From Nemopilema nomurai (taxonomy: Eukaryota > Cnidaria > Scyphozoa > Rhizostomeae > Rhizostomatidae): a DNA stretch of 64,000 bases. Where the stretch lies: the NCBI GenBank assembly GCA_003864495.1, contig ML133472.1, positions 372,001 to 436,000 of the forward strand, in the 5' to 3' direction. The notes beneath the pieces were generated by a model. It made no database searches and was not told the origin of the DNA. It saw only the letters and a list, made by a program, of their open reading frames with translations. This document shows, one piece after another, positions 10,141-25,100 of this stretch. Both the position numbers and the translations under genes were made by a program. Position 1 is the first letter of the stretch. Every line of letters starts with the position of its first letter.

Positions 10141-13100
10141 ATGTCAAGAGAAGAAAGGAGTGAGGCCAAGCGCAGGAATAGGGAGAGGTACATTGTTTGG
10201 TGTTGTTTGTCTTCTGTGGAGTACGTTTAAGTGGACCCCTTGCTTTCTTCTGACATTGCGGTTCATCATCATAACAATGATACTGTCCTTTGGCCTGCAT
10301 TATGTTTTTGAATTTTGATCTAATTTTGAGCCAGCATCTAATCTGTTCGATACGAAGTTATTTACACTTATTATTTACAATTCTACAACATACAATTTAC
10401 AGTCCTACAGCAACAATTAAAAAATAACTAATAAAAATATATAAATTAATATAATGATACTGGAAATTAATTAATACAATGTGTAAATACTGAGAGGGTG
10501 AAAATAAGTTGTATGTAGGGAATTACCTAAAGTAGAAGCTATCTCAATAGGTAGACTAATCAAGGAGAGAGCCCCCTCTATGCTAAATTTTTTAGCCATT
10601 GATAAAATAGTTGCCTCCATCATTTCTTGGCAATTATCATCATACCAATGAAGCAGTTTCAGGTACTGTAAGTGATGAAACTACTCTTCCTTTTCATCTT
10701 TGAACCACATATAATCAGTGTCAATCAGGCCACTTTCTAACAAGACTCCAGGAAAATGTACAGACAATTTTAAGTAATATTTGGTTTGTTAAGTTCAGTT
10801 GTCTTGATGGTAGAATCACAAAAACAATGAGACGTTTTTTGGGTTACTGACTGACACAGTCTGCAAACTTGCATGTCAACAATTACATCCTAGGTTGGAA
10901 TAAAGTTTCCAAGGTTCTAAAAAGTGTCCCATTGGACTGTTTTATTTCGTGTCTTGCCACCTTGTTGTTTTTCCAAGATGGTCGTTCAATAGATGCTTAG
11001 CTTGCATTCCATCAATACATTATTCAGACCTTACTGGGAATGCCATGCAATTGCTTTTGCACGACTTGCGGCATACCTCTCCTTCCTTAGAAGTTCAGAC
11101 TTATTATATTACTAAAATTCATCAACTGATTGACATCTTTATTAATTTCCTACTACTTCTCTGTCCTTCTCTTGCAATATCTACATGATTTTACCAGATT
11201 TTCAACTGCACACCATTACATGGCTTAAATGCTCAAGCAGTGCAATTGAGGATGCACCTCCAATTTTTTCTCAGTAAGGCCTGGTATTGGTATAAATATT
11301 ACTAGACAGTAGAAATCATTCATCTTGATTCTTATAGGGAAGCCCATGAACTACAAAGGCTGTTATCTGCCCTCAGCACTCCAACAAATAAACAGCAGGT
11401 AGATAACATTTTGAAGCATTAAATTTTAATTCAAATTGTTTGCAGTTCTAATATGTGCCACAACAGACAGGGGTAATATGGATGTACTTAAGTCGACACA
11501 GTGAGAGGGTGAATCTGTTCTTTGGGATAAGGTTATTGTTTCCTTAATCATTTTTTAAATGTAAATGTGCTATTGTTGTTACATTATCTTTAACAGGGAC
11601 AGGACTGACTCATTAGCCAATACCCCATCTTTGCTGACAATGGGCCTCTTTGGCTAAATATGAAGATTTCTTTTTGGTATTCCGTTTATGTGCTTACTTG
11701 TTGTCAAACAAGTAATTAGTGCTACACACGTTCTGTTGGTAAACAGTTGACCAGTGTTAACAATATGTTCACTTGACCACACCCTCATTTTCTGGCCACA
11801 CCCAACACGGTCCCTATGTTCTTCATAGCCTGTTGAAAATTTGGTAGCCAGTCTGACACTGGGGGTGGGGTAAGCAATAAAAGTTGCTGCACCACTGTTA
11901 TTACCTTGTGTTACATGACATTCTTGTGTTACACAATGTCATATTCTATCAATAGAAATGAACGATAAGTATTAACCTCTGGTATTTTTAGTCAATACCT
12001 TTGTACCTAGGTATGTCTCTGGTTTGATTTTGAGAATATATTTGCAACCTGCTTTAAGTGGATAAAGCCACGTTAAACGAATGATGATGATGATTTGGAA
12101 ATATTTCTCTTTGCATTGAGATTCTAAGTACTTTTTGCATATGCAATATTTTGGTAAATTCAACCCAGTGGTTTCACAGTTGTGGCCACTTCATGTATAG
12201 TATTTCAGTTTTTAAAAAGAAATATGAAAAAAGAGGACTTTCATCACTGCTTCATTACCTTAAGTGCATTTTACTCAAGAAGTTCTGCTTGATTTGTTCT
12301 TTCATAAACTCAACAATAAGTTTTGAGCATTGAAAAAGATTTTAATGTTTGTTTTATTTTCCAGTTGCCCTCTTTATCAAAAAAGCTAGATGAAAGGTCA
12401 ACTTTATCAAGCCCAAAGTCAAAATGCAAAAGTGAGGACAAAGAAGTTGAAGCATTGAAGCAGTTTTGGTATTGGTCCTTTTGTATTTTAAAGAAAATTT
12501 GATCATCGAAGAAAGGAATCATTGTTGTTGATTTATTTGCTTGAATTTGGTATTATGTTTTAGCTTTCCATACCAAGTACCTTATGACAAAATGTCACAA
12601 AATGCTATGCTTTGTATCTGATTAGTTTCTGTGAAATTTTGGGAAGAATGTTACATGTTTTTATGGCTTGACTAAACCTTTGCACCCTTTTGCCATGGTT
12701 TGCTGGCCACTCTAGCTAGATTTATAGATTTGCAGAAAAGTTGCTTGGCATATTCCAGTAGAATACTGAACAATTATAACAGATGAATGTGTTGTGTGTT
12801 TCTAAGGATCACAATAAATGAATTTGTTTTGACTTGTTACTAGATCAAAATTTTTAAGTTAACACAATGGCTAGTAGTACAAAGTACCTTGTTGTTTATG
12901 AAACCAAATTTTTACCACACATAAATCAAATTTATTTTAGCTCGAGGTATAAAAATGAAAGGACCTTCAGCTCAGGTGTCCATATTTCCTTATTTAAGCA
13001 GGTGAGGGATGCATACATTCAGTAAAGGCATAATGTTCAAACCTGATTTTAGTTTTCGTGTTGTGTTAGGCTTTGCTAGGATTTATATGCTATTCTTTTG

Positions 13101-16100
13101 TCTCTGTCATGATACTCAGAACACTGAGATTGCAGCTTGATTTAGATTATTTCCTTTTATCTGAATCTGTTACGAATTTGGAAACACAAACACAAACATA
13201 TCACACAAACAAAAACTATTGTGTTCACTTTTTTCCTTTTGCCTAGAAATATGAACAAATAGTTTCAATATTGTTAGATATTGATATAGTATAGTAAACA
13301 GCTCCTTGCAGTTTTGCAAAATGAAAAAGTGGGAGTATCTAGTAAATATGTCAGTAACATTTGTCATATAGTCCAAGCTCAGGTATTCCAATCAGAGCAT
13401 TCAACACTGGTATAGTTTTGATTGAGGTTGAGGGTTGAACAAGTTGAAGGCTTTAATTTGTATGTCTACTCGATAATATCAATTTTTCCTGTTCTGCAAA
13501 TCTCAGATTAAAGGAAGCAACTGCGGTCTGCATACTTTTATAGAACTGAGTGGTTGATTTCAAGATGCTCTACTGGAGGCTTGACCAGATAAAAGAATCC
13601 TTGTTCTTTTGTTCTCCCCTTTTTCGTGCCAATCATTCACCCAGAACTTTTACACGTTTCAATCATTAATCAATGTTTTCATTTCCGTGTTTATGTCAGT
13701 TCTTATATGCTTGAAGGTTGGATAATAATTTTTTCTACGTTTTGCAGATATTTGAAAAAGTCGTAAAGCAAAGGCTTTGTAGTCTGTGAGTATTTTAATT
13801 CATTATGATTGATTCTGGCGAAGTTTTGGTCAAGAGAAGGTATATTTTAATGCATATGGAGTCACCAGCTCAGTTTATTGGGGTGTCATTTGGGAAACGC
13901 TGCAGCGTACGCGCCATTTCCGTTGTTGCTGCCTCAGTTGGTTAGCTTCAAGAGCTCAAAATTAGAAGACAACGCTTTTTTTCGTCAGTTATCAGTAGAA
14001 ATGAAATTAAGCATAAATTTTTCATGAATGCAATGACAAAGGCTGTTGAAAACCAGGCCATGGTGTTCTAATTATTGTTGAAAAGCGCTGAGAATGAGTC
14101 CCAATATGCTTTTGAATTAATTATGAATAAACGCAACCCGTGTACGAGAACGTTTCAAAGAGGAATATTTCGAGGAATGAATTTGGATGGGTTTACGAAA
14201 GATCATCAATTTTGTGCCTATTGTTGTTTAATTTTATTTTTAAGTGCTTTTTTCCCAAGGTTTTCATTAGGCGTCTATAGCCTCAGTTATGTACCGTTAC
14301 ATTTTGTATGATAATCGATAAAGCGGAAATCAAAACTCTGTCTACAAGAATACATGTCAATTTTTGAGCTTCCCGTCAGATCTCCCCCATGTTCCATGTT
14401 TGGGAGTAGCTAAGTGATGACATCATAAAGTGTATTTGACTTTCGAAGTTTCAAAGCTGGGTCATCCTATTCGAACATGAGCCACGCAATATTGGACCAC
14501 ACCCAGTTACATATGGTCTATGACTGATACCTTGCCAAATGATAAATTGCTTACTTAATCTCTTTAAACTGGTTTTAGTTCTTCTCTTCACAACTCAGTA
14601 AAACAACAGTTAGTATTGGGATTCAATTGAACAATGGCTGCATAATCAAGCGTTTTCATGACTTTCTTTCCAGAAGGTGTGGTTGAATTTTGAATTTTTC
14701 TAAAAGAAGGCTTTGTGATGACGTCATTCTTGACTTTGTTGTAAGCAGCTGCTCAATGCATCGTAATGTCTTTTTCAGGGAATGGAGCCACAGGGCGTCA
14801 GAAGGGAAGCTTTTGCGGATTTTGTCATGCCTCCGAATATTCATTCGCGATCCATCCTACCAGGTACCATATTTTGTCAGAATGTTCGAAAAGTGTTTTA
14901 TAGAAAATGTTTTGAATCCTCTTTCTACATTCTTTCTCAAGTGACAATCAAATTTGGTTACTAGTGCAGATTTTACTCCCCCGTCTTCTTTCCACTTGCC
15001 TATTTGTTTTAAATAGCATCTTATGGATAGAGTTAAGCATTACTATTAATATTTTTTCAGAAAGCATTCGTGGAAATGCAGGGTCTCAAGCATTTTACAC
15101 AGGTATTTTTCTGTCCTTGCTTAATGCTTGACGCTGTTCCAATAATTGAAGTTTGTGCTGATTATAGAGTTTCGTTTCGTCACTGAAAACTTTTGAATCG
15201 CCATAAAATTTTATCTGATGGATCAGTCCTTGATTACCAAATCTCATTATGCAATCTTTTCTAGAAATTGAAAGCAACTTCCGAGCAGTATCTCGAGTAT
15301 GGCGAAAAAGAGTTTACTCTTGCAATCTTGAAGGAAATGACAAGTAAGTGTACGCTTTAAGAAAGTCGACTCTACCTTGCCAGCCTTGCTATTTAATGTC
15401 TTATTTTTCTGTTTTACTTTTCTTGACTTCAACTCATTTAAATTTACACATGTCTATAAGTGTAGAAATAATTATATATAGTTTCATGCACCTCTTCCAC
15501 ATTAATAGACATGTGTCAAAAAATAGTCGCCGACCCAGATCACCGAGAGTGGATTGTTGCATGCGGACTACATGAGGTACTGTTTCAAATCATGCATTTT
15601 ACGGAAGCATGTATTGAAACTGTTTATTTTCTATCAGAGTGTAGTAGGTAGTTCAACGTTCCATCAGAATATCTGCTTTTTTGACTCCACAGGCTGAAAT
15701 AACACTACTACCTGTGCTGTTAGCTTAAATAAGGATTATTCGATTCTGTAGAAAGACTTTATCACCCTTGGGCTTGTATGCATCTCCATGCGTTTGCACT
15801 CAAGAGGAGAGAAAAGATAACAGGCTGTTCTATGAGTATCTGCTGGTCAATATAACTGATCTAATGACGTATATTCCTTGTCAGTGGCTAACTCATCTTC
15901 AAACGTTTTTCTTGATCTAGCATGTAATGTTGCAGTGATTTTGTAAACGATTGAAGATGTTTTTTGCAAACAGGTTCTCATAATGCTGTTGTCCTGTACC
16001 GATGTATCTGTGCTCCACTCAACCTTATATTCCCTAATCGGGCTGGCTCAAAGGTACTTATTTTGTTTCTTTGAACCAGCTTGAAGCTACTACAAGAATT

Positions 16101-19100
16101 CTAAGAATCCATTCAAGACTCACTGCTTTTTGCTCTTTATTTGTGAAAGCAAAGACCAAAGGCAAAATAATTCTTTCGCTCTTTTTATGCTAATAGCATT
16201 GTCATCCAAAATCATGATTTTTACCTCATATTTTGTGAATTTTATGTTTGAATCCATGTTGCATTGCAAATTTTGTCTTCTTTTGTCGCTTTGCTGCAAC
16301 ACTCTCTCAGCTTATGCAAGAAGGAAAACCTCTCACCCATGAGAGCTTGAAGGCGGTGAAATTTAGACACTTTGCTTAGATCCAACCTCTTTTTGATTCC
16401 TTGATATCCATAAGTTTAATATTCTGGTTCTGCATCATCACAGATGTTCCTTGAAGTGGTAGGGATAAAGCCTATTAGAGACTTGTGTTTTACTCGCTTG
16501 ATAAGTGTAGGCCCACTCATCTGGCATTGTGTTTTAGCGAGCGTTCGAGGGCGGTCATTGGAGAGCTGAACTGTGTTGACGTCCTTTTGAGAATAATCCA
16601 AGATTATGACATCGTCACAAAACAGTAAGTGAGATCTGATTTGACTGCTTTTATCTTTTCGACCTATAATTATCTTTGAACACTATCAAAACTTTTTCAC
16701 TCTTTGTAAACTATGCCATGCTTAGTGCATAATGTTTTTTTATCATTGTTTTTATCATGTTTTTCATCTAGTTGGTATCAATAATTAACATTTACCGACG
16801 GTCCATGAACACATGATGTACGTTAATGAATATGGAGTTGAAAAGATAAATGAAGCTCTATTTTTTCCTTGTTCATGAGATTAGAGATCCAAAGATCATT
16901 TTGATTGTAGCTGTTTGAAAAACAGACGCATGATATTGTGCTCATTATTGTGCTCTCTTTCATACACGAGTGTCAGATCAAATTTTGTTGTTGAAAGATC
17001 GTCCTAAAATTGTAGATTTACTTCAATTGTATTGCAGTGAAAGAATCCATTATTTGACTTTTATCAGCAAAAAGTTTTCTTCAGTTGCGGATTTCAGTTT
17101 AAACTTTTTTTATATTTGAACAAGGTCACTTACTGCAAAGTCATCACACCACGATCTTTATGTCCAAGTATTTTTAAGTTAACATTTCAAGATCATTGTT
17201 GTTTTTCTTTTTTCTTTTCAACAAACAGACTAGCCATTAATCTGCTCAGAACCCTTTGTGCCGATGTCCACACGAGAGAACAGGTGAAAGTGTTTGATGG
17301 TGTTCCTGCTCTTCTGAGGTAAACAGCAGATAAATTTGTAAATATTTTCTATAAATATATAGTCCATATTTTTGATTTTCCATCTATAAGCATATTTTTC
17401 TTGAAAATATCGATTGAACTCTCACAGGACCATGTTGGGCTCAGACATCATTTGTTAAAACTTTTTGGAAAGTAATTTGATTTCTTGTTTCTGTGCTTTT
17501 TTCATTTATGGAGCATATATTTGTCTTATTTTGATTGAGTTGTCGGATGCCTCTCACCATTGACATATTGTCTTTGTTCATTTTCAAAGAAGTCACTGTC
17601 CTGCTTCTTAAACCGAACCATTATGTTGATGAAGCCTTCTATGTTGATGAAGCCTTTTATGTTGATGAAGCCTTTTATGTTGATGAAACCTTTTATGTTG
17701 ATGAAGCCTTTTATGTTGATGAAGCCTTTTTTTGTCGACGAAGCCTTTTATGTTGACAAAGCGCTTGAATACCAGCAATGTTTTCTTGGACTAATTTGAA
17801 TACGATTCTGTTCCCGAACTGGGAAGACCGCGCTGTTCCTGATAAATATCAATACTGCTTAATCTGTTTTATTTAACTTTTCTATCCGTCGCTTATGATG
17901 AATTATTAAAAGTTTGTGCTTAAATTTTTTAATCTGTAATATTCTTTATTGCAGCTTACTTGATTCCGAGAACATAAAGTTACTTTTGAACGTGGTATGT
18001 GTCTCGTTTCCATCTTTGGTTGTTCTGCTAGGAGGCTTTATGTGAACCGTGTAGAATGGTTTATCGTGAAGTTCAGGGACTCGTTCTGATATATTCATTG
18101 TTAGCCCCAGAGGGAAAGACGATTGGCTGCTTCTCTGAATATCACTCATTCAGCTAATCACTTTATTGGTAAATCATTAAATCTCTTACGTGCTCAATCA
18201 CTAAATCGCTTACATTCTTAATCACTTAATCACTTGTGCAGCGTCACTTAATCACCTACGTGCTAGATCACTCAATTACTGAAAAAATTTCTGTAAATCA
18301 TTTAGCCTGCTTGTTCTGAATATGACCTTGATTTCTGAAAAAATATTTAGAGTGTAACTGTCAACTAAGTGTGTACCTTGTCAAGATTGAATTTGCAAGC
18401 AGCAAAGATTTGAAAAGCTGCTCAGAAAGTCTTATTCATGTTTGTGCTTTCAAGCTATACCCTACAATATTTCAACGATTTAGGCCCGTTTTCTTAATGG
18501 ATGACACTAATGAGATCGTCAGATGCAAAAGCATGATAGTTTTAGACTGACAGCTAAGTTCCTTTGACATTACAAATTAGGATAGAAACAATTTAATATT
18601 CAGCGTAGACTTGGTAATCACCATCACTGAATTTGGCTGCTTGAATTTTGCAGGTGTGGATCCTGGTGCAGCTGTCCACGGACCAAGACACTCGTGATGA
18701 GATTCGGCATCTTGGTGGAATACCATTGCTTCTATCCCTACTGCAGTAAGAATTCATTTTTACAAAGGCAAAAACATTTAGGTCGCCAAAGATATACTAT
18801 GTCGTGAATATATTCTGTTTGCCTGTATCGCGTTTACAAAAGCCCAATGCTAGAGCTGCTTAGGAAAATTTTCTAAACACACCGGCAATTTGGCAAAACA
18901 TTCAAGGATGCATTTTTGTACCTGCTTAAATAGAGTGAGTAAATTCGAAAATGGGCAGACAAGCGTATACCGAGAAAAGGTTCTTGGTAACTGCGCAAGC
19001 AACGTCGTCCTTTAATTAAAATTGTTCGCAGATTGTCTGCTTTGAAGACTCTCGACTTCTTTAGAGAACAGGAGTTTGTTTTCCCTCTTTCTGCAAGTGG

Positions 19101-22100
19101 ACAGTATTCACTGGTCCAATCATGGAGTCGAGTGCGTGATTTTTGGATTTCGAACAAACATTGATTTTATCATCCAACAAATCTTAATGTTTCAGCATAA
19201 TGATTTTTAGTTGGTTTAGTGTTTGGCAATTTTAGCTTTGTTTATTAAGGTAAAGATTTGGAGTGTTTCACTAAAATGCACTGTGATTTCAAGAGAGGAC
19301 CACAACCATTCATCTTGCAGTTTAATTCTCAAAACTCGAGTGGTCAATGTTCAATTATTTAATTATTACATAGCCAATACTTCTGAACTATCGTTATAAA
19401 ACCAATAATAACTTATTTGATTCCATGTGACATTTCAAAGTCGCTAGTATATAACCCTCATTGTAACCCATTTTTTTTGCATAACATGAATTGAATTAGA
19501 ACGTGAATTCCGTTTTATTAAATTTTGAAGCGCTGTCCTTTATATCTTTTGCATTGATATTTTTTTAATTACTTTCTATAAAGAGAAAAGAATTATGTAA
19601 TGGATCGAAATACTTCCAATCTCAAGAGTGCGGACTTGACACGAACGCCTGTTATGCCACTCGTAAGTTTTTTTCTTTATGATAAGAGTTTTTGTTTATC
19701 TTATTACTCTTTCTTATTTCTTGTTTATTCATCAAATATTATTTGTCGCTGATATTTTTGTTGATAATTATTGCGCTGAGTATTTGATGCCGTTACTCGC
19801 TCAGTATTATTATAGAGAAGCGACATGTCTGTTTACTTTGACTTCGTGACTAAGTCTTCAGTGGTTAATTAATCTTTGGTTTCTGTTAAAGAAGACTTTA
19901 TTTTGGCATTTCACGGTTCCTCTCTCAACTAGCTTTGTTTTCCTTTCAGACTGAAGATGCTTCGCTGGAACAACGTTTATTTTTAAAATCAGGTTCGGTT
20001 TATTGCTTTGCTTTAAATTAGACTTTTTCATATCGTTTTGTAAAACTGAAGCTTTCGATTTCAGCCTTCATAATTACTTGTCTAGTTTATTATTTCGAAA
20101 TAGGCCATAATTTCTTTCGGAAGCAGTTCTTTCTCTAAAGCCATTCACAAGAAAAATTTCGGTGATCTTTTGAACTCAAGATTATAACCAGAAGTTAATA
20201 TGTCAATATCACAGATTCAATATTCATGATTGGTGTTAATATTCGCAAAAAAGGATTCCAGCTCATTTGTTCTTTTCCTAGTTGTAAGTACTTCAACTCA
20301 TTCTGCTAATTAAGCCTTGGTAAACGAGATCACATTCTTTTCTATTCACCCTAAGATCCATTTATTGAAAAGGTCTAGACACTCGCTTCACTTGTCTCAG
20401 CTGATTGTAGCCATCATTTTTTGGACAATGCTTAATATCTCTTTTTTATTTGCACGCAGTATTTACTCTCCTCAGAAGTCCGTAAATATCCTAGTTTTTC
20501 TTCATAATCTTTTTCTTCATAATTATACGAGCTGTGAGACCTTTCGCTCTTCTACCCAGCTCATCAGACAAAATAGAGTATTCTCTCGAACGACACAATG
20601 TATACTTGGATCTGTGAACGGTGCGTTTAATAAGGCAGGCCTCGTTCCACCGTGAAATTGCCCATCAAACTGCCCATATCAACAATTACCGTCACAGTTA
20701 CCAAACTTAGTTTCTCCTTTTGGCTCCTCCATAGCGACAGCGCTACGCAGTTACTTTTAAAACCACTTTTGACATCGGAGTCAGACTCAAGCTACTGCAC
20801 CCTATCCAGCTAAAACGTATCCGTAAACGTAAACCAGTCAACAAAACGTAAACCTCAACAGTCTCTTGAGCATGGACTTGATTTCTCCTTTCTTTTGGCT
20901 CTGAATTTGACAATTTCCTTCTATTTTCTGGCCATCCCAAGGATAGGACACCAGTCATCTAATGCACTCGTGAAACTGCAAGGACTTCATTGTTAGCTAC
21001 CATCCTTGCTGATCATCTCATAATGTAACACTTTTTTTCTCATCAATTTCCAACAACATCTCCTTCTTTTTTCAATATTGTTTCCATTTAGTTCATAGAA
21101 TCCTTCCTGATAGGTTTAAAAGTAATTGCGATGACCAGTGTTTCTTCACAGGAAGTTGTGATATGTGGTAGATAAACCGGAAGTCGTTTCATTTCCAAGA
21201 AAGCAACCTCGTTACAAAGTGCTTCGATGGCCTTTGGCAGGAATTGTAAATAATGCGAGCCTTCGCAAAAGTTACATCTGAATAAGTCTTAATGCAGGAA
21301 GAATCGAATGTCTGCAGATTTTTTGCCGCAACCAAGCTACATGACCCTAGAGTACTTGTCCAAGTGATTCGCATGCTTCTTGATTAAAAAGATAGACGTA
21401 GCATGCTGCTTCTGCAACGGGAAGTCATCTGCTCGAGGTTCTAATTAGGCCCCTCGTTGTGGTGATATGTTTTGGGGTTTGTTTTTCTGTCGTTGACTTT
21501 TGTTGTTCTGTCTCCTAGCTGTTTGTGCGGCCATAACCGAATTGGTGTTGAACGACTCGAACGCACAGCACATTGTCGCGGTAGGTGTCGAATCGAGTTT
21601 TCGCGCCGTTTACTATTGTTTACTGATTGGTCGAAATACCTGTCATTGATCAAAGTGGCCAATGGCATAACGATTTGACATCCAACGTGTCCAATGATTA
21701 TGATTTTGCTCCAATAAATGAACTGGGAGCTTGCGGTGCGAGCACGATTGAGCAGAACATATTTTGATTGATTAGGAACGATTAACCGGCATGAAAATAT
21801 TTGTATCAGTTACGCTCGCATACTACTATTCTTTTAGCAGAATTTAACCGCATGTTAATAGCATGCATCTTGCCCGAAACCTTTTACCAATTGGATTGAG
21901 ACCCATCCTCGTTTCTCATAGGCAAATGGAGTTCACCTTTTGGGCAAAATGATCTTCCCAATCCACACAAAAACTGCAGAGGACTCTATTGCGGCTGCAA
22001 ACCTCCAGGTAAATGTATTTCCTCGCTCATATTTCTCCCTCATATTTGTCCCATCCATTCCTTTTTAAAGGGCATAATATTTGTGGGCGCTATGCTGATG

Positions 22101-25100
22101 TTGTTTCTTGATCTGTACTGCAAAGCTTTTTTAAATAGGCTACGTCACTGTCTCGACCCAATGCCCTGTAGCAACGATTTCCTTACACAAACGCCTTGAT
22201 TTAAGTTCACAAAAATCTCTCTGTTTATTTGGCAAAGTCGTTGATTCCTGTCGTTCTTTTGAGACTTCCAACCAATCAAGCCTGGTTATTTCATGCTCAT
22301 TGATTCCTCAACCTGATTTTTTGTCCAGATCAACAATTAGTATTTTCTTTTGGCGCCTACATACACAATTCCTTATAGGCAATGTTGTTTCTTGGTTATA
22401 TTCGTTTTCAAAAAGTTGTCTTTGGAAAAATTAAAATGCAAGCAAAAATTCAATCCTTCAACAATAGCAACATATGATTGGGTATCCCTGAAGTACGATT
22501 TGTTTATTAAATTGATCATTGAACAGTTCCTGTGTTCTTAAGAGGAGGAGAAAGCACAGGAGTATCTATTGTTATCAGGGTTACTTTTTCGACTTGCGAT
22601 TGTAAGATGTGACCACTCCTAAACCTCTTTCCACAAACTCGATTTGCGAAGTATTTTGCTTTTGGCTCTGTGGTTGACTCAGAAATACTCCAAGCCACAA
22701 ACAGGGTTTCTGGATGAAAACACGATTGGATTATTTTTACTTTGAGATATATCTATGTATCTTACTTACGTCATTTCTTGCGCGATGTTTTTCATTCTGA
22801 CTATTCTAAATGTAGACCACCTCTGAAACCCACCTGCGCATCCGAGTGGATTAATTTCTAAATTTAGAAAGCTGCTGTATTCTGAATCCCCGCTAACAAG
22901 TTGATTGAATTTTCTTGTAGAAAAATGCCTTCAGAGCCTTGAGGTACGCCTACAGTGAACGTTGCCATGCAACCAGAATCTATTTGCTTCAAACTTTAGT
23001 TGACGTCAAAACTGTTGCATTGATATTTTACCATTGGAATGCTTGCCTTTTTGATTAGTTACACATGCTCTTATCGGAACCAGAGCTTAGAGGCCAATAT
23101 CTTGCATTTTCTAGCTGACCAGCATTTTTTTAGACCAGTGAGAAAGTTTTCATTTAGCCTGACATACACAAATGGCAAGCACGAGTAGTAATCAATTAAC
23201 GATAAGCCACTAGACATTTAGCTTTAATTATTTGGTTTGGAATATTATTATTATAATTATTGTTTCACTTTGATCAGAATTCTATCCTCAATCCAGGTTT
23301 TTGTTCAGTATGGAGCGGAACAGACAGTTGTTTAAAAGGTATTGCATTTTCTTGCTACACTGTCTTTTTCATAAGTCCAAAGCAACTTTTCTTGATCGCT
23401 AATCCATTGCATAATCCAAAGTGATATTAAACACTGTTTGAAAAATTGTTTTGGTATGATAATCATGGCAATCATCGGTTATTACCATCAGCTGTTTAAA
23501 TAACCTAAAGGTGTTAATTTTCTTTGTCCTCGTAGTAGTTGCATTTAAACTAACACCAAGCATTTGCTTGATATTTTTAGGAATTCAAACAATAAATGCT
23601 AAAGCAGTTTCGTTTTCTTCTTCTTTCACAGATTGCTCCCACCTGTGTTGTTCGAGTCGTTCATTGATGTTGGACATTATAAAAGAGACCTAGATGCTTA
23701 TACATCTCTTGTTGAGATTTTCAACAGCCTTCCAGTGAGTTCTTGTATCTTTCAATACTTGCTTTTCTCTATTGCTTTCTTCTTATTTTTTTTTGATACT
23801 AAGAAAATAGTATAAAATATCTCCATAATTAGAACAGTTTTTGCCGTGTTATATGTGAAACATAGAAACTCAATAGTATAGTATTTTGACTTTATCGGAA
23901 ATTTACGAATGTAAATGAAGCCTATCCGAAGGTTTTAAGGTATCTGACAACTACTTGGATCATTTTATGAAAACTTAATTCTAATAAAGTGCTCCATCAC
24001 TTATAATCACCTTTTTCTCCAAAGGCTAATGACGCAAACTTTTCAAATTTGTCACAATCAGAACCTTTTTTACTCATTTTGAAATAAATTCTTATCAGCT
24101 TGAATAATGTGAAGAAGTTTTCAATACATTGAATGCTTTCAGTCTAAGGAGCTTTTTAGCAAAATGATTATAATTTAACTGACCTTTTTTAGAAACCATG
24201 TTGGCTTCTAAATTCTTATCTGGTGAAAGGCCTGTAGTCATGTTCCATGCTCTAAGTCTCCGGCCTTAAATTTACGTTTAGTTAGTGATTATCTTTAGCA
24301 CAATCGTTTTTAGGAGGCAGAACTGGACCAAGTGAGGGAGAAATTTGACGGGGTCAATCAAAACAGAGCAGCAACAACATTTATACGACAGTATGCAGTC
24401 TTTGAGCATTTGGGCAGTGGGGCATTTGGAAGCGTTTACAAGGCAAGATCTACGATTACTTTTTCTTGAGCTCTTCTTGAGCTCTTGATTATAGCCTTGT
24501 GTCTTGATCTCTCTCGAAGGCCACACAGTTGCCTGATAATCGTGTTGAGCGTAAAGCTTTTAGATGCAATTTTCAACCATAATATTTTCTATACTGGAAG
24601 CATAATCTGCGTTGCCAACATGGTGTTGTTATGTATAACAGACGGCACATGGTGATTTTCTTTTTATTTATTTATTATTTATTATTTATGATTTTCTTTT
24701 TATTTATTTATTATTTATTATTTATGATTTTCTTTTTATTTATTCAGGTGAAGAAACAAGGAAATCAGAGTTTTCTTGCTTTGAAAGAGGTGATTGTTTT
24801 TTCTCAGAGTTTTGAATTTAAATTTAGTTACTGTCTACAAAACAGGCCTGTTGGAATTGCTTTTTCAAAAAACGGTTTTAGTGATTGTGATTCGAGAGAA
24901 ATTTCCTATCAAATTTAAATACTGTCCAATCATCTTGTGTGGACTTTTCGAGACATTTAAATGTTCCAAATGGCAATTTTAAGGTACTTCAAGCTCTTTA
25001 GTTTCTTCTTCTGACCAATTGAAGCCTGAAAGTCTCCCTCCCTTCGCACACTACTCGATTGATTTACTTGTTTGCACACTGGTATTAGTTATAAGCGTAC

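Larger units (their letters stand above)
13748..23734 (+). other. NEK10: NEK10 armadillo-repeat region (exons 5-21)
   Basis: Exons: 13748-13785, 14779-14863, 15061-15102, 15265-15343, 15509-15576, 15974-16053, 16538-16624, 17229-17318, 17955-17994, 18654-18745, 19584-19662, 19950-19992, 21519-21580, 21922-22008, 22921-22943, 23297-23338, 23632-23734. They encode about residues 92-471. Helical armadillo features include LLRILSCLRIFIRDPSYQ, LLRTLCADVHTREQVKV, VWILVQLSTDQDTRDEIR and AITELVLNDSNAQHIV, followed by FSMERNRQLFKR, all with human counterparts. Exons 15 and 16 (about residues 325-365) are a weakly conserved loop, so the acceptor at 19583 is less certain, though only this choice keeps the phase open. 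Exon 19 is only 23 nt. Confidence 0.9.

Noticed and set aside
17535..17799. Open frames reading YVDEAF / MLMKPF repeats
   Set aside because: They come from the 18-bp minisatellite in a NEK10 intron, whose period is a multiple of three; there is no start or splice context.
24631..24918. Open frame running through the AT-rich repeat into NEK10 exon 23
   Set aside because: The repeat has a period of 36, so it stays open by construction; the kinase match shows that the real junction is at 24442/24748.
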